Assembly: GCA_017550685.1 (NCBI GenBank)
Contig: JAFZOJ010000050.1
Span: forward strand, 62,001 to 126,000
Reading direction: 5' to 3'
Length of the DNA stretch: 64,000 bases
Source: Treponema sp.
GTDB lineage: Bacteria > Spirochaetota > Spirochaetia > Treponematales > Treponemataceae
The position numbers were made by a program, and so were the translations under genes. A model generated the notes under the pieces. The model had not been told where the DNA came from, searched no databases, and saw nothing but the letters and a program-made list of their open reading frames with translations. Shown piece by piece: positions 17,010-25,455 of this stretch (its first letter is position 1; each line of letters starts with the position of its first letter).

Positions 17010-18509
17010 TTATTTTACAAATTCCTTCTTCAAGAAATCCAGATCCAGTTCAGGATAAAGAACATGTGCTCCAAGCAGCTTGTTTACGCGCTCGCGGGCT
17101 GCAGCAACTGTTTCGTCGCTGATTTCGATTTTACCCTTAGCCGGTTTTCCTTCTTTTGTAACACCAGGCTTTGTTCCCTTAAGTACAAAGTCGATGATAT
17201 CTGCAACTTCCTTCATGTCTGCTTCGTTCATGCCAAGTGTTGTAAGACCAGGAGTACCAATACGGATACCGCTTGTCCACCAAGCACCGTTTTTATCATA
17301 AGGAAGAGCGTTTGCATTTGCAGTAACACCACACTTGAATAATGCAGCTTCTGCCTGCTTACCTGTAAGTCCGTAAACAGTTACATCACAAAGCATAAGG
17401 TGGTTTTCTGTTCCGCCTGTCTGCAGTGGAATGCCGTGTGATTTACAGCCTTCTGCCAGAGCCTGTGCATTCTTAACAACCTGTGCTGCCCATGCGCGGT
17501 ATTCAGGAGTGTTAGCTTCCTTCAAAGCAATTGCCTTAGCAGCCATGATGTGTCCAAGTGGACCACCAAGTACCATAGGGCAACCCTTGTTTACGTAATC
17601 TGCAAATTCCTGCTTGCACAAAATCAAAGCACCACGAGGTCCGCGCAAGGTTTTATGTGTTGTTGTTGTAACAATGTCTGCCCATTTTACAGGATCGTAA
17701 TCATCTGTCAAAACCTTACCGGCAACAAGACCTGCAAAGTGTGCCATATCTACCATTAATACTGCTCCACACTTGTCTGCAATTTCACGGAAGCGCTTAA
17801 AGTTAATCTTTCTTGGATATGCAGAGAAACCTGTAAGCAAAATCAAAGGCTTAACTTCCATAGCCTGCTTTTCAATTGCATCGTAGTCGAGTAAGCCTGT
17901 TTCGCGGTCAACGCCATATGGGTGTGATTCAAACATACGTGCAGAAACATTCATTCTGTATCCGTGTGTAAGGTGACCACCACAAGAGTAATCAAGACCC
18001 ATCAATTTCTGATTTCCAAACTTCTTGCGAAGAGCGTCAAACTGCTCGTCTGTAAGATCGTTCAAAGATTTTACGCCAAGCTCTTCCAAAGTTGGAGTTT
18101 CTACCTTTGCGCTAAGGATTGCCCAGTAAGCAACAAGGTTTGTATCTGCACCAGAGTGTGGCTGAACATATGCATAGTCTGCACCAAAAAGTTTTTCTGC
18201 TTCGCGGGCGGCAACATTTTCTACAGCGTCAATATTTACACAACCGCCGTAGTATCTGTGTTCAGGATATCCTTCTGCATATTTATCTGTAAGAAGGTTT
18301 CCCATAGCAGCCTGAACGTTGAGTGAACAATAGTTTTCACTTGCAACAAGCTTTAAGTGGCTGCGCTGATTTTCAAGCTCGTTTACGATAGATGCCGCAA
18401 TATCCGGACCAACAGCAGCAACCTGCTGAAGATTTGCAACATAAGCACACATTGCAGGATTTGGTTTTCCGTTTGTGGCTGCAAGATAATTTTCCAATGG
18501 TGTAGACAT
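17010..18509 (-). CDS. glyA: Serine hydroxymethyltransferase
   Basis: Cytoplasmic PLP enzyme that interconverts serine and glycine while charging tetrahydrofolate. 499 residues, longer than the usual 415-430. Recognisable blocks are LVASENYCS, TDKYAEGYPEHRYYGGC, VQPHSGADTNL, MVDMAHFAGLVAGK, and the PLP-lysine segment TTTTHKTLRGPRGA. The extra length lies in insertions such as residues 125-165 and near the C-terminus; long forms of this kind are seen in some spirochaetes and Bacteroidetes. GAGG lies about 8 bases before the ATG. The gene is divergent from the M28-like peptidase gene. No glycine riboswitch fits in the 88-base upstream gap. Confidence 0.96.
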   Translation of the reverse strand: MSTPLENYLAATNGKPNPAMCAYVANLQQVAAVGPDIAASIVNELENQRSHLKLVASENYCSLNVQAAMGNLLTDKYAEGYPEHRYYGGCVNIDAVENVAAREAEKLFGADYAYVQPHSGADTNLVAYWAILSAKVETPTLEELGVKSLNDLTDEQFDALRKKFGNQKLMGLDYSCGGHLTHGYRMNVSARMFESHPYGVDRETGLLDYDAIEKQAMEVKPLILLTGFSAYPRKINFKRFREIADKCGAVLMVDMAHFAGLVAGKVLTDDYDPVKWADIVTTTTHKTLRGPRGALILCKQEFADYVNKGCPMVLGGPLGHIMAAKAIALKEANTPEYRAWAAQVVKNAQALAEGCKSHGIPLQTGGTENHLMLCDVTVYGLTGKQAEAALFKCGVTANANALPYDKNGAWWTSGIRIGTPGLTTLGMNEADMKEVADIIDFVLKGTKPGVTKEGKPAKGKIEISDETVAAARERVNKLLGAHVLYPELDLDFLKKEFVK

Positions 18510-18561
18510 ATTTTACCTCAAATAATGATATTTTATATAGAAACATATTATAGTATTTTCG

Positions 18562-18591
18562 TTGATTAGGGAATAGGAAATATTCTATAAT
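18562..18591 (+). promoter_or_regulatory. Promoter of the M28-like peptidase, predicted leaderless
   Basis: TTGATT (18562-18567), 18-base spacer, TATAAT (18586-18591), 6 bases to the ATG at 18598. Confidence 0.65.
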
Positions 18592-18597
18592 AAGCTT

Positions 18598-19434
18598 ATG
18601 TACACAATCCCTCCAGCTTTCAGCGACTTTATCTCTCCAGACTGCGACCGTTCCCGCTTTATCCAGGACTACCTCAAGGCCGGCGGCATAGATTGTGCAA
18701 TCATGTCAATGGAAGGCAAAAATCACATATACGTAAAATTTCCTAAAAGCCAATATAACCCAATGTTCCGCATCAAAACAGTAATTGCGCATTACGACCG
18801 CATAGGCATTGGCGCCAACGACAATTCTGCAGCAGTTTTTTGTCTGATGGAATGGGCGAGGTCTTTGGGGTCCCTTCGAGAGCCTCAGGGACCCCATGTT
18901 CAACATAGACCCCATGTTCAACATAACATCCGCCTTATCTTTACCGACGGAGAAGAGCTTGGAGAAGGGGGTGGGGTAAAAGAACAGGGGGCTTTTCCTC
19001 TTGCACAGATGTTCCGCCGCCTTGGCATAACCAACGATGATATTTTTGTTTTTGACTGCATGGGCCGCGGTGAAGTCCCAATCCTTTCGCAGCCGACAGT
19101 ACCTCCAAAGGTTTCTACTTCTTTTTTGCAGTCTTATTCAGAGCTGGAAGCACGTGCCCGTACCCTTTTGCAGACTGCCTCCGACGGCCACTGGTTTTAT
19201 CTGCCATGCAATTATTCAGACAACGCAAGCTTTATAGCAAACGGCATTCCTGCAGTAGCCGTAACCTTGCTTCCATCAGACGAAGTTCAGGAAGTTGTTG
19301 CCGGCCGACAGCCACAGACCTGGAAGCTTTTCCATACCCCACAGGATAATCTTTCTTCCCTCAACCCTGCCAGCTTTGAACTCTTTCACAAAATCCTGAA
19401 CCTTCTTGCCGCAATGAAAACATTAAATCAATAA
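18598..19434 (+). CDS. M28-like zinc peptidase (small aminopeptidase-type)
   Basis: 278 residues. The pattern AHYDRIG...GANDNSAA, then LIFTDGEELGEGGG, then VFDCMGRG, and NYSDNASFIANGIPAV is that of M28/MH-clan aminopeptidases, with His, Asp, Glu-Glu and Asp metal ligands. It is short for M28 and lacks a signal peptide, so it should be cytoplasmic; the substrate is unknown. Residues 91-109 are foreign in character: a family A repeat gives LREPQGP and is followed by an in-frame 18-base tandem duplication (PHVQHR/PHVQHN). The insert separates the metal-ligand segment NDNSAA from the strand leading to FTDGEE, at what should be a surface loop. Confidence 0.8.
   Translation: MYTIPPAFSDFISPDCDRSRFIQDYLKAGGIDCAIMSMEGKNHIYVKFPKSQYNPMFRIKTVIAHYDRIGIGANDNSAAVFCLMEWARSLGSLREPQGPHVQHRPHVQHNIRLIFTDGEELGEGGGVKEQGAFPLAQMFRRLGITNDDIFVFDCMGRGEVPILSQPTVPPKVSTSFLQSYSELEARARTLLQTASDGHWFYLPCNYSDNASFIANGIPAVAVTLLPSDEVQEVVAGRQPQTWKLFHTPQDNLSSLNPASFELFHKILNLLAAMKTLNQ
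18867..18895 (-). repeat. Family A palindromic repeat inside the peptidase gene
   Basis: GGGGTCCCTTCGAGAG followed by CCTCAGGGACCCC, with near-perfect outer arms GGGGTCCC/GGGACCCC. It is translated in frame as GSLREPQGP. Confidence 0.9.
18890..18925 (+). repeat. 18-base tandem duplication next to the repeat
   Basis: GACCCCATGTTCAACATA occurs at 18890-18907 and again at 18908-18925. It starts inside the right arm of the family A copy and keeps the reading frame. Confidence 0.9.
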
Positions 19435-19522
19435 AATAAGAAATTTCCCCTAGCGGAATTTCAAAATCTATTGTATAATAAAAAAATCTTATAAACGTTT
19501 CTCTAAAAGTGGGTGGGAAAAA

Positions 19523-20893
19523 TTGAAAAAATTATCATTTAATCCAAAGATGGATGGAGTAAAAATCAAGACAATAAATTTGTCTATGCTCATCCTTATC
19601 TTTCTTATCTGTGCCGGTGTTTTTGCTTCGGCATTCCAGCTTAAATCAAAATATCGTCAAATCCTTGCAGGCGTTGCAGATTATGCACAGGCAACCAAAG
19701 CCGTAAACGATTTTCGCGATACTTCTGATTTTCTTACAAATCAGGCAAGAATGTTCCTTGTTAAACTGGACGAATCTTATGCACAAAAATATTTCTTTGA
19801 ATATTCTGTTGCCAAAAACCGCGAACGCTCTTGTGAGGTTCTGACAAGCCTTCATGACGATGACGATGCCACCGCCAATATGCAGCTTGCATTCGAAGAA
19901 TCTCAGGTACTTACACAGACCGAGCTTTATTCAATAGCACTTGCTTACAACGCACTCGGCATTAAAGAAAACCTTCCGTCAGAAATTGCCGACATAAGAA
20001 TCTTGCCCACAGATCTTACCTTGTCTTATGAAGAAAAAGTAAGAAAGGCAGAAGACCTTCTTTTTGATATAAACTTTCAGGATTCAAAAGGCCGCATAAA
20101 CAAATACACTGCAATAGTTCTTGATTATGTTTTGACAGATCACCTTAAGGCACAGGAACGCGATTCAATCAAGTTCAACAGACTTCTTTTGATTCAGATT
20201 ATTACCATCATCGCAATGTTCCTTGCAGGTCTTGGACTTTTCATCACAACAAATATTCTTGTTCTTCGCCCGCTTGATTACGATATCAAGAGCATAAGAA
20301 ACGAACAGAAAATGCACGTTGTGGGTTCTTACGAAATGCGCCTTATTGCCAAAAGCTATAATGCCCTGCGCGAAAAAGACGAAATCAAAGCTTCGGTACT
20401 CAAGCACAAGGCAGAACACGATCCTCTTACAGGACTTATTAACCGTGCAGCCTTTGACCAGATTAAAGAGGTTTTGAGCGACACAGCAGAACCGGTTGCT
20501 TACCTTATAATTGACATTGACTACTTTAAATCTGTAAACGACAAGTACGGTCATCTTACCGGTGATGCAGTACTCAAGCGTATTGCTGCCATTTTGTCAG
20601 AACAGTTCCGTAACACAGACTATGTTGCAAGAATCGGCGGCGATGAATTTGCAGTTATTATGACCAAATTCGGCGACACCCCGGAAATGGTTATTCAAAG
20701 AAAGATTGAAACAATTAACAAAATGCTTCAGAATGTAATGGATGGAATCCCGTGTGTTTCTCTCAGCGTAGGAGTTGCAATTTCTACAATGGGCTACAAC
20801 CAGACACTGGAAGGACAGGCAGACAAAGCCCTTTATCATGTAAAGCAGGGCGGCCGCTGTAACTGTTCTTTCTTCTCGGTAGAAACCGCGTAA
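19523..20893 (+). CDS. Membrane-bound diguanylate cyclase (GGDEF)
   Basis: 456 residues. TM helix about 19-40, a roughly 185-residue periplasmic sensor region, a second TM helix (about 227-250), a HAMP-like linker, and a C-terminal GGDEF domain (about 295-455). The domain has DPLTGLINRAAFD, IIDIDYFKSVNDKYGH and the active-site loop RIGGDEFAVIM, so it should make c-di-GMP. The start is TTG at 19523, supported by GGTGGG (19512-19517). A TATAAT at 19474-19479 gives this gene an ordinary leader of about 40 bases. The HD-GYP gene at 6599 could oppose its activity. Confidence 0.92.
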   Translation: MKKLSFNPKMDGVKIKTINLSMLILIFLICAGVFASAFQLKSKYRQILAGVADYAQATKAVNDFRDTSDFLTNQARMFLVKLDESYAQKYFFEYSVAKNRERSCEVLTSLHDDDDATANMQLAFEESQVLTQTELYSIALAYNALGIKENLPSEIADIRILPTDLTLSYEEKVRKAEDLLFDINFQDSKGRINKYTAIVLDYVLTDHLKAQERDSIKFNRLLLIQIITIIAMFLAGLGLFITTNILVLRPLDYDIKSIRNEQKMHVVGSYEMRLIAKSYNALREKDEIKASVLKHKAEHDPLTGLINRAAFDQIKEVLSDTAEPVAYLIIDIDYFKSVNDKYGHLTGDAVLKRIAAILSEQFRNTDYVARIGGDEFAVIMTKFGDTPEMVIQRKIETINKMLQNVMDGIPCVSLSVGVAISTMGYNQTLEGQADKALYHVKQGGRCNCSFFSVETA

Positions 20894-20911
20894 ACATCTG
20901 GAGGCATACTT

Positions 20912-21895
20912 ATGTTAACAAAAAAAAGATTTCTCATCCTGTGTACTGTAATTGCAGTATTATTCAGCGCATGTAAAAGTACAGGCAAAACGGGGGAGGG
21001 CAAAGAATCCTCTACTCAGGAACAGACAAAAAATACACTTACAAAATATCCGGGCACAATGCTCTGGCGTATCGACGGAGTTTCCCAGACAGGAGACCCA
21101 TCTACAGTTTATCTTCTTGGTACCTACCATGCAGGTGACCAGAGGGCAGTGGAATTTCCTGAATGCGTAAAAACAGCAATCGACAGTGCAGACCGTTTTT
21201 GCTGCGAGCTTTCTAAATCAGACTGGAATAATATGCAGTCAATGATGACTGAGCTTACAATGCAGAGCGTTCTTACAGATTTGTCACATACCTTTATTGA
21301 CGACCTTACCCAGGAAGAAATTATTCTTGTATCAACCTTTATAGACCAGCAGTCTCTGGCTCAGCTTGTCTGCTTTGAACCATGGGTACTCAATAATTAT
21401 CTTCAGCAGATTCTTATTCTTGCTTCGGGCCTGGATGTTTCCAAAGCCTATGACGTAATGATCATGCAGGAAATTGAAAAGCGCCAGATGGATTTTGACG
21501 GACTTGATCCTGCCCAGACCCAGCTTGATTTAATTGCTTACGGCGACTGGGATACACAGCTTGTAATGCTCCGCGACACCTTGAGCGACCTTGAAAACCT
21601 TAATGCTTCTGCCAAAGATATGACAGACCTTTACGAGGTTTATCTTGCCGGCGACGAAGAAGCTTTTGAACAGGCCTACTACAAGGATTTTGACAAGGAC
21701 CTGCAGGACGAGACCAAGCGCCAGATTTATCAGGCCTACATCAAAGCCCTGCTTGCCGACCGCAACGAGTCGTGGGTTCCAAAAATTGATGAATACATAA
21801 AAAAAGGCGGCACAACCTTTATTTTTGCAGGCTGTGCACACCTTGTTGGACCAGATTCAGTTTTTGTTTATCTTAAACAAAACGGCGTTCTGTAA
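20912..21895 (+). CDS. TraB/GumN family lipoprotein
   Basis: 327 residues with a lipoprotein signal peptide (LFSAC lipobox, Cys at about residue 20). The mature part begins MLWRIDG, then VYLLGTYHAGD, with the family's C-terminal block FIFAGCAHLVGPDSV. This is the TraB/GumN (Tiki-like) fold. Eukaryotic Tiki members are metalloproteases and the GxxH and GxAHLVG motifs are retained here, so proteolysis is possible but unproven. GGAGG precedes the ATG by 9 bases, and the gene follows the GGDEF gene by 18 bases. It converges on the next gene with only two bases between stop codons. Confidence 0.85.
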   Translation: MLTKKRFLILCTVIAVLFSACKSTGKTGEGKESSTQEQTKNTLTKYPGTMLWRIDGVSQTGDPSTVYLLGTYHAGDQRAVEFPECVKTAIDSADRFCCELSKSDWNNMQSMMTELTMQSVLTDLSHTFIDDLTQEEIILVSTFIDQQSLAQLVCFEPWVLNNYLQQILILASGLDVSKAYDVMIMQEIEKRQMDFDGLDPAQTQLDLIAYGDWDTQLVMLRDTLSDLENLNASAKDMTDLYEVYLAGDEEAFEQAYYKDFDKDLQDETKRQIYQAYIKALLADRNESWVPKIDEYIKKGGTTFIFAGCAHLVGPDSVFVYLKQNGVL

Positions 21896-21897
21896 TT

Positions 21898-23115
21898 TTA
21901 GAATTTAGTTGTATAACCTATATCAGCAGTAAAGGCGTCGTACCATCTTGTTTTTCCAAACTTCATGAATTTAACGGAGAACTGGGTGTGTACTTCGCCT
22001 GACATAAAGTTTGTAGACATATAAGGTGTCATTGTAATATTAAATTCTCCCTTAACAAGATCAAGCGGTTTTGCTAAATCCAAAAAAGATTTACCTGTAA
22101 ACGAATAAGAAAAGTTTGTTCCAAGTGTAAATCTGTGGGCGCCGAGAGAGAACGAATCACCATAAATATTAAGATTCAAGCCAAGAGTGTCATCAACAAA
22201 AATAAGCTGATCAACAGTTTCCTGAGGCAGACTGTAAATAGAAAGGTTTACATGTGCTCTGTCCAAAAGGAAGCGCGGTTCAAGAAGCAGGTAAAGATCA
22301 TCTGCGTGAATAGAAACCTTGCTTGTCTTAGTAAACGGAACATTGAACAATCCTGCCTGAATAAACAATGCCTGAGTATAGTTGTTACCAATGAGCATTG
22401 TTGTTCCTGCATGCCACAAAACCTTTTCAATTACAGCAATGGCTTCCTGTCCCTGATAGTTATTTGCAAGCGGAACACCAAGACCTGTTGCTATATCAAA
22501 AGAAAAGAATCTGTAAACACAGGCAAAGCGGATGTCGGCATTAAATACATAATACTTGTCATCCTCGTGATTAACATAGGCATAACCGCCGATTGCAATT
22601 GGCGAACTCATAAAGCGGTTTACATCTGCTATACCAATACCAAAGTGAGGGTAGAGTACAGAGCCCGAAAGTCCAAGCCAGCTTTCTGTAATCTTAGAAG
22701 CAATAGGCTTAATTCCAAAATATCTTTGAAGGAAGATGTCAGAACCGATAGGGTCGTAAGTACCCATAAATACGCTGAAGTAGTTTGAGTTGGTTTCTGA
22801 CTGAGCCTTAAAAACAAGGGAGATTTCATCAATCTTGAACCAGGCGTCTGTTTTGTGGAAAAGCTCCTTGCTCAAAAAGTCCTTGGTGTCGATTGAGAAC
22901 TCCAGGTGTCCCCACATATTCTGGTTAAAGTTGAACTGTCCCTGGAAGAATGCCTGCAGCGAAAGATCAGGGTCATACTTGTCCCCGGACTCTTCGTTAG
23001 AAGAATAGTTAAGCTTTCCACCGGAATAACCGCTGAAAGCAGCCTGAGAGAAAAGCTGTGCAGTTAACAATAAAACTGCGGCAAATGCAAATCCAGCTTT
23101 TATAATTTTCTTCAT
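21898..23115 (-). CDS. Probable outer-membrane protein, function unknown
   Basis: 405 residues. A clear signal peptide (FAFAAVLLLTAQLFSQA, cleavage near residue 26) precedes a chain with many amphipathic beta-strand patterns and aromatic residues, ending in FTADIGYTTKF. The terminal Phe fits an outer-membrane beta-barrel. I cannot place it in a named family. It lies 13 bases downstream of the chemoreceptor gene on the same strand, so the two are probably co-transcribed. Confidence 0.6.
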   Translation of the reverse strand: MKKIIKAGFAFAAVLLLTAQLFSQAAFSGYSGGKLNYSSNEESGDKYDPDLSLQAFFQGQFNFNQNMWGHLEFSIDTKDFLSKELFHKTDAWFKIDEISLVFKAQSETNSNYFSVFMGTYDPIGSDIFLQRYFGIKPIASKITESWLGLSGSVLYPHFGIGIADVNRFMSSPIAIGGYAYVNHEDDKYYVFNADIRFACVYRFFSFDIATGLGVPLANNYQGQEAIAVIEKVLWHAGTTMLIGNNYTQALFIQAGLFNVPFTKTSKVSIHADDLYLLLEPRFLLDRAHVNLSIYSLPQETVDQLIFVDDTLGLNLNIYGDSFSLGAHRFTLGTNFSYSFTGKSFLDLAKPLDLVKGEFNITMTPYMSTNFMSGEVHTQFSVKFMKFGKTRWYDAFTADIGYTTKF

Positions 23116-23128
23116 TTAATAGCCCCCG

Positions 23129-25279
23129 TTATACCTTGAACTGGTCAATCTGCGCACTGATGTGGTCAATAGAAGACTTCATCTGTGGAGCAATTTCCGA
23201 AAGTTCATTTCCCGACTGATTAATCTTATCAGCACCTGTTATGATTTTCTGCATGCTTTCCTTCATGGCTTCGGTAGCATTCTGAAGATTTCTTACTTCA
23301 TCCAGAATAGACTGGTTACCAACAGCCATTTCGTGGCTTGCAGAACGTACTTCTGTTGTTGTGTCATTCATTATATGGAGTGCTTCTCCAATCTGTTTAG
23401 AACCTGCATTCTGTTCTTCCATTGCAAAGCGGATCTGGCGTACAATTTCGTTTGTAGAATCAATAAGCTCTGCAACTGTCTTGAGTGCGCCGTAAGATTC
23501 GTTGGAAGCAGCAACTACTTCTGAGATAGAAGCAACAATCTGTGTAAGCTGTTCGCTGATCTTGTCAGATTCCCGTGCAGAGTTGTCAGAAAGCTTTTTA
23601 ATTTCGTCTGCTACAACGCTGAATCCACGACCTGCGTCTCCGGCATGAGCAGCTTCAATTGCGGCGTTCATGGCAAGCAGGTTAGTCTGAGAAGCTATCT
23701 TTGCAATTACAAGGTTTGCACCCATAAGCGAAGCAGACTGATTTTCAATTTCCTTGATGATGTTACTTACAACCTTCTGTTTTTCTACACCAATGTTTGT
23801 GTTGTTGAGCAGGTTTTCAAAAGAAGAAGCCATAAGCTCTACGGAATTGTTTACCGAAGAAATGTTTCCGATCATCTGTTCTACGGCAGTAGAAGCCTGA
23901 GCCACACCGTCTGCCTGTGTCTGAATCATTTTTTCCAGAGATTCGATGTTGCTTGAAATTTCGGTTACCGCTGTAGCAGTAAGGTTTACGCTTTCTCCCT
24001 GAACAAGAATTTCCTGCTTCATATCTTCTATATTCTTATATACTTCGGAAATAGAAGTAGAAGTATCTACAACGTTAGAGCTCATGGAAGCACCAACCGA
24101 AGTAAGGGTTTCCTTAGAGTTTTTAATGTCTGCAATTATGTTCTGAAGCTTTTCACCAAAAATATTAAAGCTGTTTACAACCTCGCCAATTTCGTCTTTT
24201 GAATTCTGAGGAAGTCGTTTAGAAAGGTCTGCATTTCCTGTAGCAATGTCACCGATTGCAGATTTAAGTGAGTTCAAAGGACGCATAGCAAAGGTAATTA
24301 CAACTGCAAAAATTACAACAGCAGCAACAGTAAGCACAATAATAAAGATGATAATTTTGTTCTTCAGACTGTCAATGTCTGACTGAAAGTCGGAGTAGGG
24401 AACAATATTCATTGCAACCCATTCTGTGTTAGGAACTCTTTCCCAGCACAGTGCGTAGGTTTCTCCCTTTGCAGTATATTTAATAAGGCCACTTGCTTCT
24501 GTCTTTATTTTATCAAAGCTTGCAAGGTATTTAGCATCTACATCAGTAAGCTGGGTTTCAAAGAAGTTTTCTGTAGTAAAATCTTCAACTGCTGCCTCAG
24601 GATCAAGCAGTTTTTCTGAAGCAATAAGGATTCCAGGAGTATGAAGTTCGTTATAACCTTCTGTTTCTCCACCTGGTCCTTCATTAAGTGTAATCAGAAA
24701 TGCAGGTCTGTCATTTCCTGCCTTGTGGCTTGTAGAAAGTTTACTTATCTGAAGACCGTCAATTACACAGAAAATTACGTTGATAATTTTTTTATTGGCA
24801 TCAAATACCGGAACAGAATAGAAAACTGCCGGAGCGCTGGTTACTTTGTTAATGTATGGGTCTGTCTGGAATCTTTGTCCTGTTTTAAAAGGCTCCTGGA
24901 AGTAGTGGCGTTCAGAAAAAGGAATCATTCTTGCACCGTTATTAATCCATGCAAAGCCTTTTTCATCCAGAATACATACGTCAATGTAGTCGTCATCCAG
25001 AATCATGGCATCGTAGATGATGTGGGTTTTATCAAGAAGCGAAACTTCCGGATCCCTTATGTCTTTAAGGGCGGCAAGGGTTTCAAGCATTTTAAACTCT
25101 TTTTCGTTAGAGGCTCTGATTCCGTCTGCAGTTGCATGTACCGATTCTACAATTGTCTTGAGCATTTCTTTTTCAAGACTGGCTTTTGCACTTTTGATGG
25201 AAATAAGACCAATGCTTATAAAACTTAAGGTCATAACTACAAGAGAGATCAAACTGATGCGGATACTTAAACTTTTCAT
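23129..25279 (-). CDS. Methyl-accepting chemotaxis protein
   Basis: About 716 residues. TM1 lies near the N-terminus ([19 protein letters not shown]), followed by a roughly 270-residue periplasmic region resembling a dCache sensor, TM2 ([20 protein letters not shown]), a HAMP domain, and a long coiled-coil signalling domain. The conserved tip reads [26 protein letters not shown], split here only by length limits in the surrounding text. It should bind CheA/CheW arrays. The start is set at ATG 25279 because GGAGG lies 7 bases before it; an upstream in-frame start adds 9 residues but has no such site. The gene is divergent from the cheA operon. Confidence 0.93.
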   Translation of the reverse strand: MKSLSIRISLISLVVMTLSFISIGLISIKSAKASLEKEMLKTIVESVHATADGIRASNEKEFKMLETLAALKDIRDPEVSLLDKTHIIYDAMILDDDYIDVCILDEKGFAWINNGARMIPFSERHYFQEPFKTGQRFQTDPYINKVTSAPAVFYSVPVFDANKKIINVIFCVIDGLQISKLSTSHKAGNDRPAFLITLNEGPGGETEGYNELHTPGILIASEKLLDPEAAVEDFTTENFFETQLTDVDAKYLASFDKIKTEASGLIKYTAKGETYALCWERVPNTEWVAMNIVPYSDFQSDIDSLKNKIIIFIIVLTVAAVVIFAVVITFAMRPLNSLKSAIGDIATGNADLSKRLPQNSKDEIGEVVNSFNIFGEKLQNIIADIKNSKETLTSVGASMSSNVVDTSTSISEVYKNIEDMKQEILVQGESVNLTATAVTEISSNIESLEKMIQTQADGVAQASTAVEQMIGNISSVNNSVELMASSFENLLNNTNIGVEKQKVVSNIIKEIENQSASLMGANLVIAKIASQTNLLAMNAAIEAAHAGDAGRGFSVVADEIKKLSDNSARESDKISEQLTQIVASISEVVAASNESYGALKTVAELIDSTNEIVRQIRFAMEEQNAGSKQIGEALHIMNDTTTEVRSASHEMAVGNQSILDEVRNLQNATEAMKESMQKIITGADKINQSGNELSEIAPQMKSSIDHISAQIDQFKV

Positions 25280-25420
25280 ATGTAATACCTCCAGAACCCA
25301 CTGCAAAGTCCTATCCTTATATTATAAACTAAAAATAAAAATAGGACTACTTTAAATTTTCGGCTAAAATAACCCATACCTTTAAATAAAGAATTTTATG
25401 CATTTTTCGTATAATTTATC

Positions 25421-25448
25421 TTGAAAACTTGGATTTTCGGTATATAAT
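25421..25448 (+). promoter_or_regulatory. Promoter of the chemotaxis operon, predicted leaderless
   Basis: TTGAAA (25421-25426), 16-base spacer, TATAAT (25443-25448), 7 bases to the ATG at 25456. Starts upstream of 25456 would lie inside the promoter. Confidence 0.65.
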
Positions 25449-25455
25449 AGACTGT

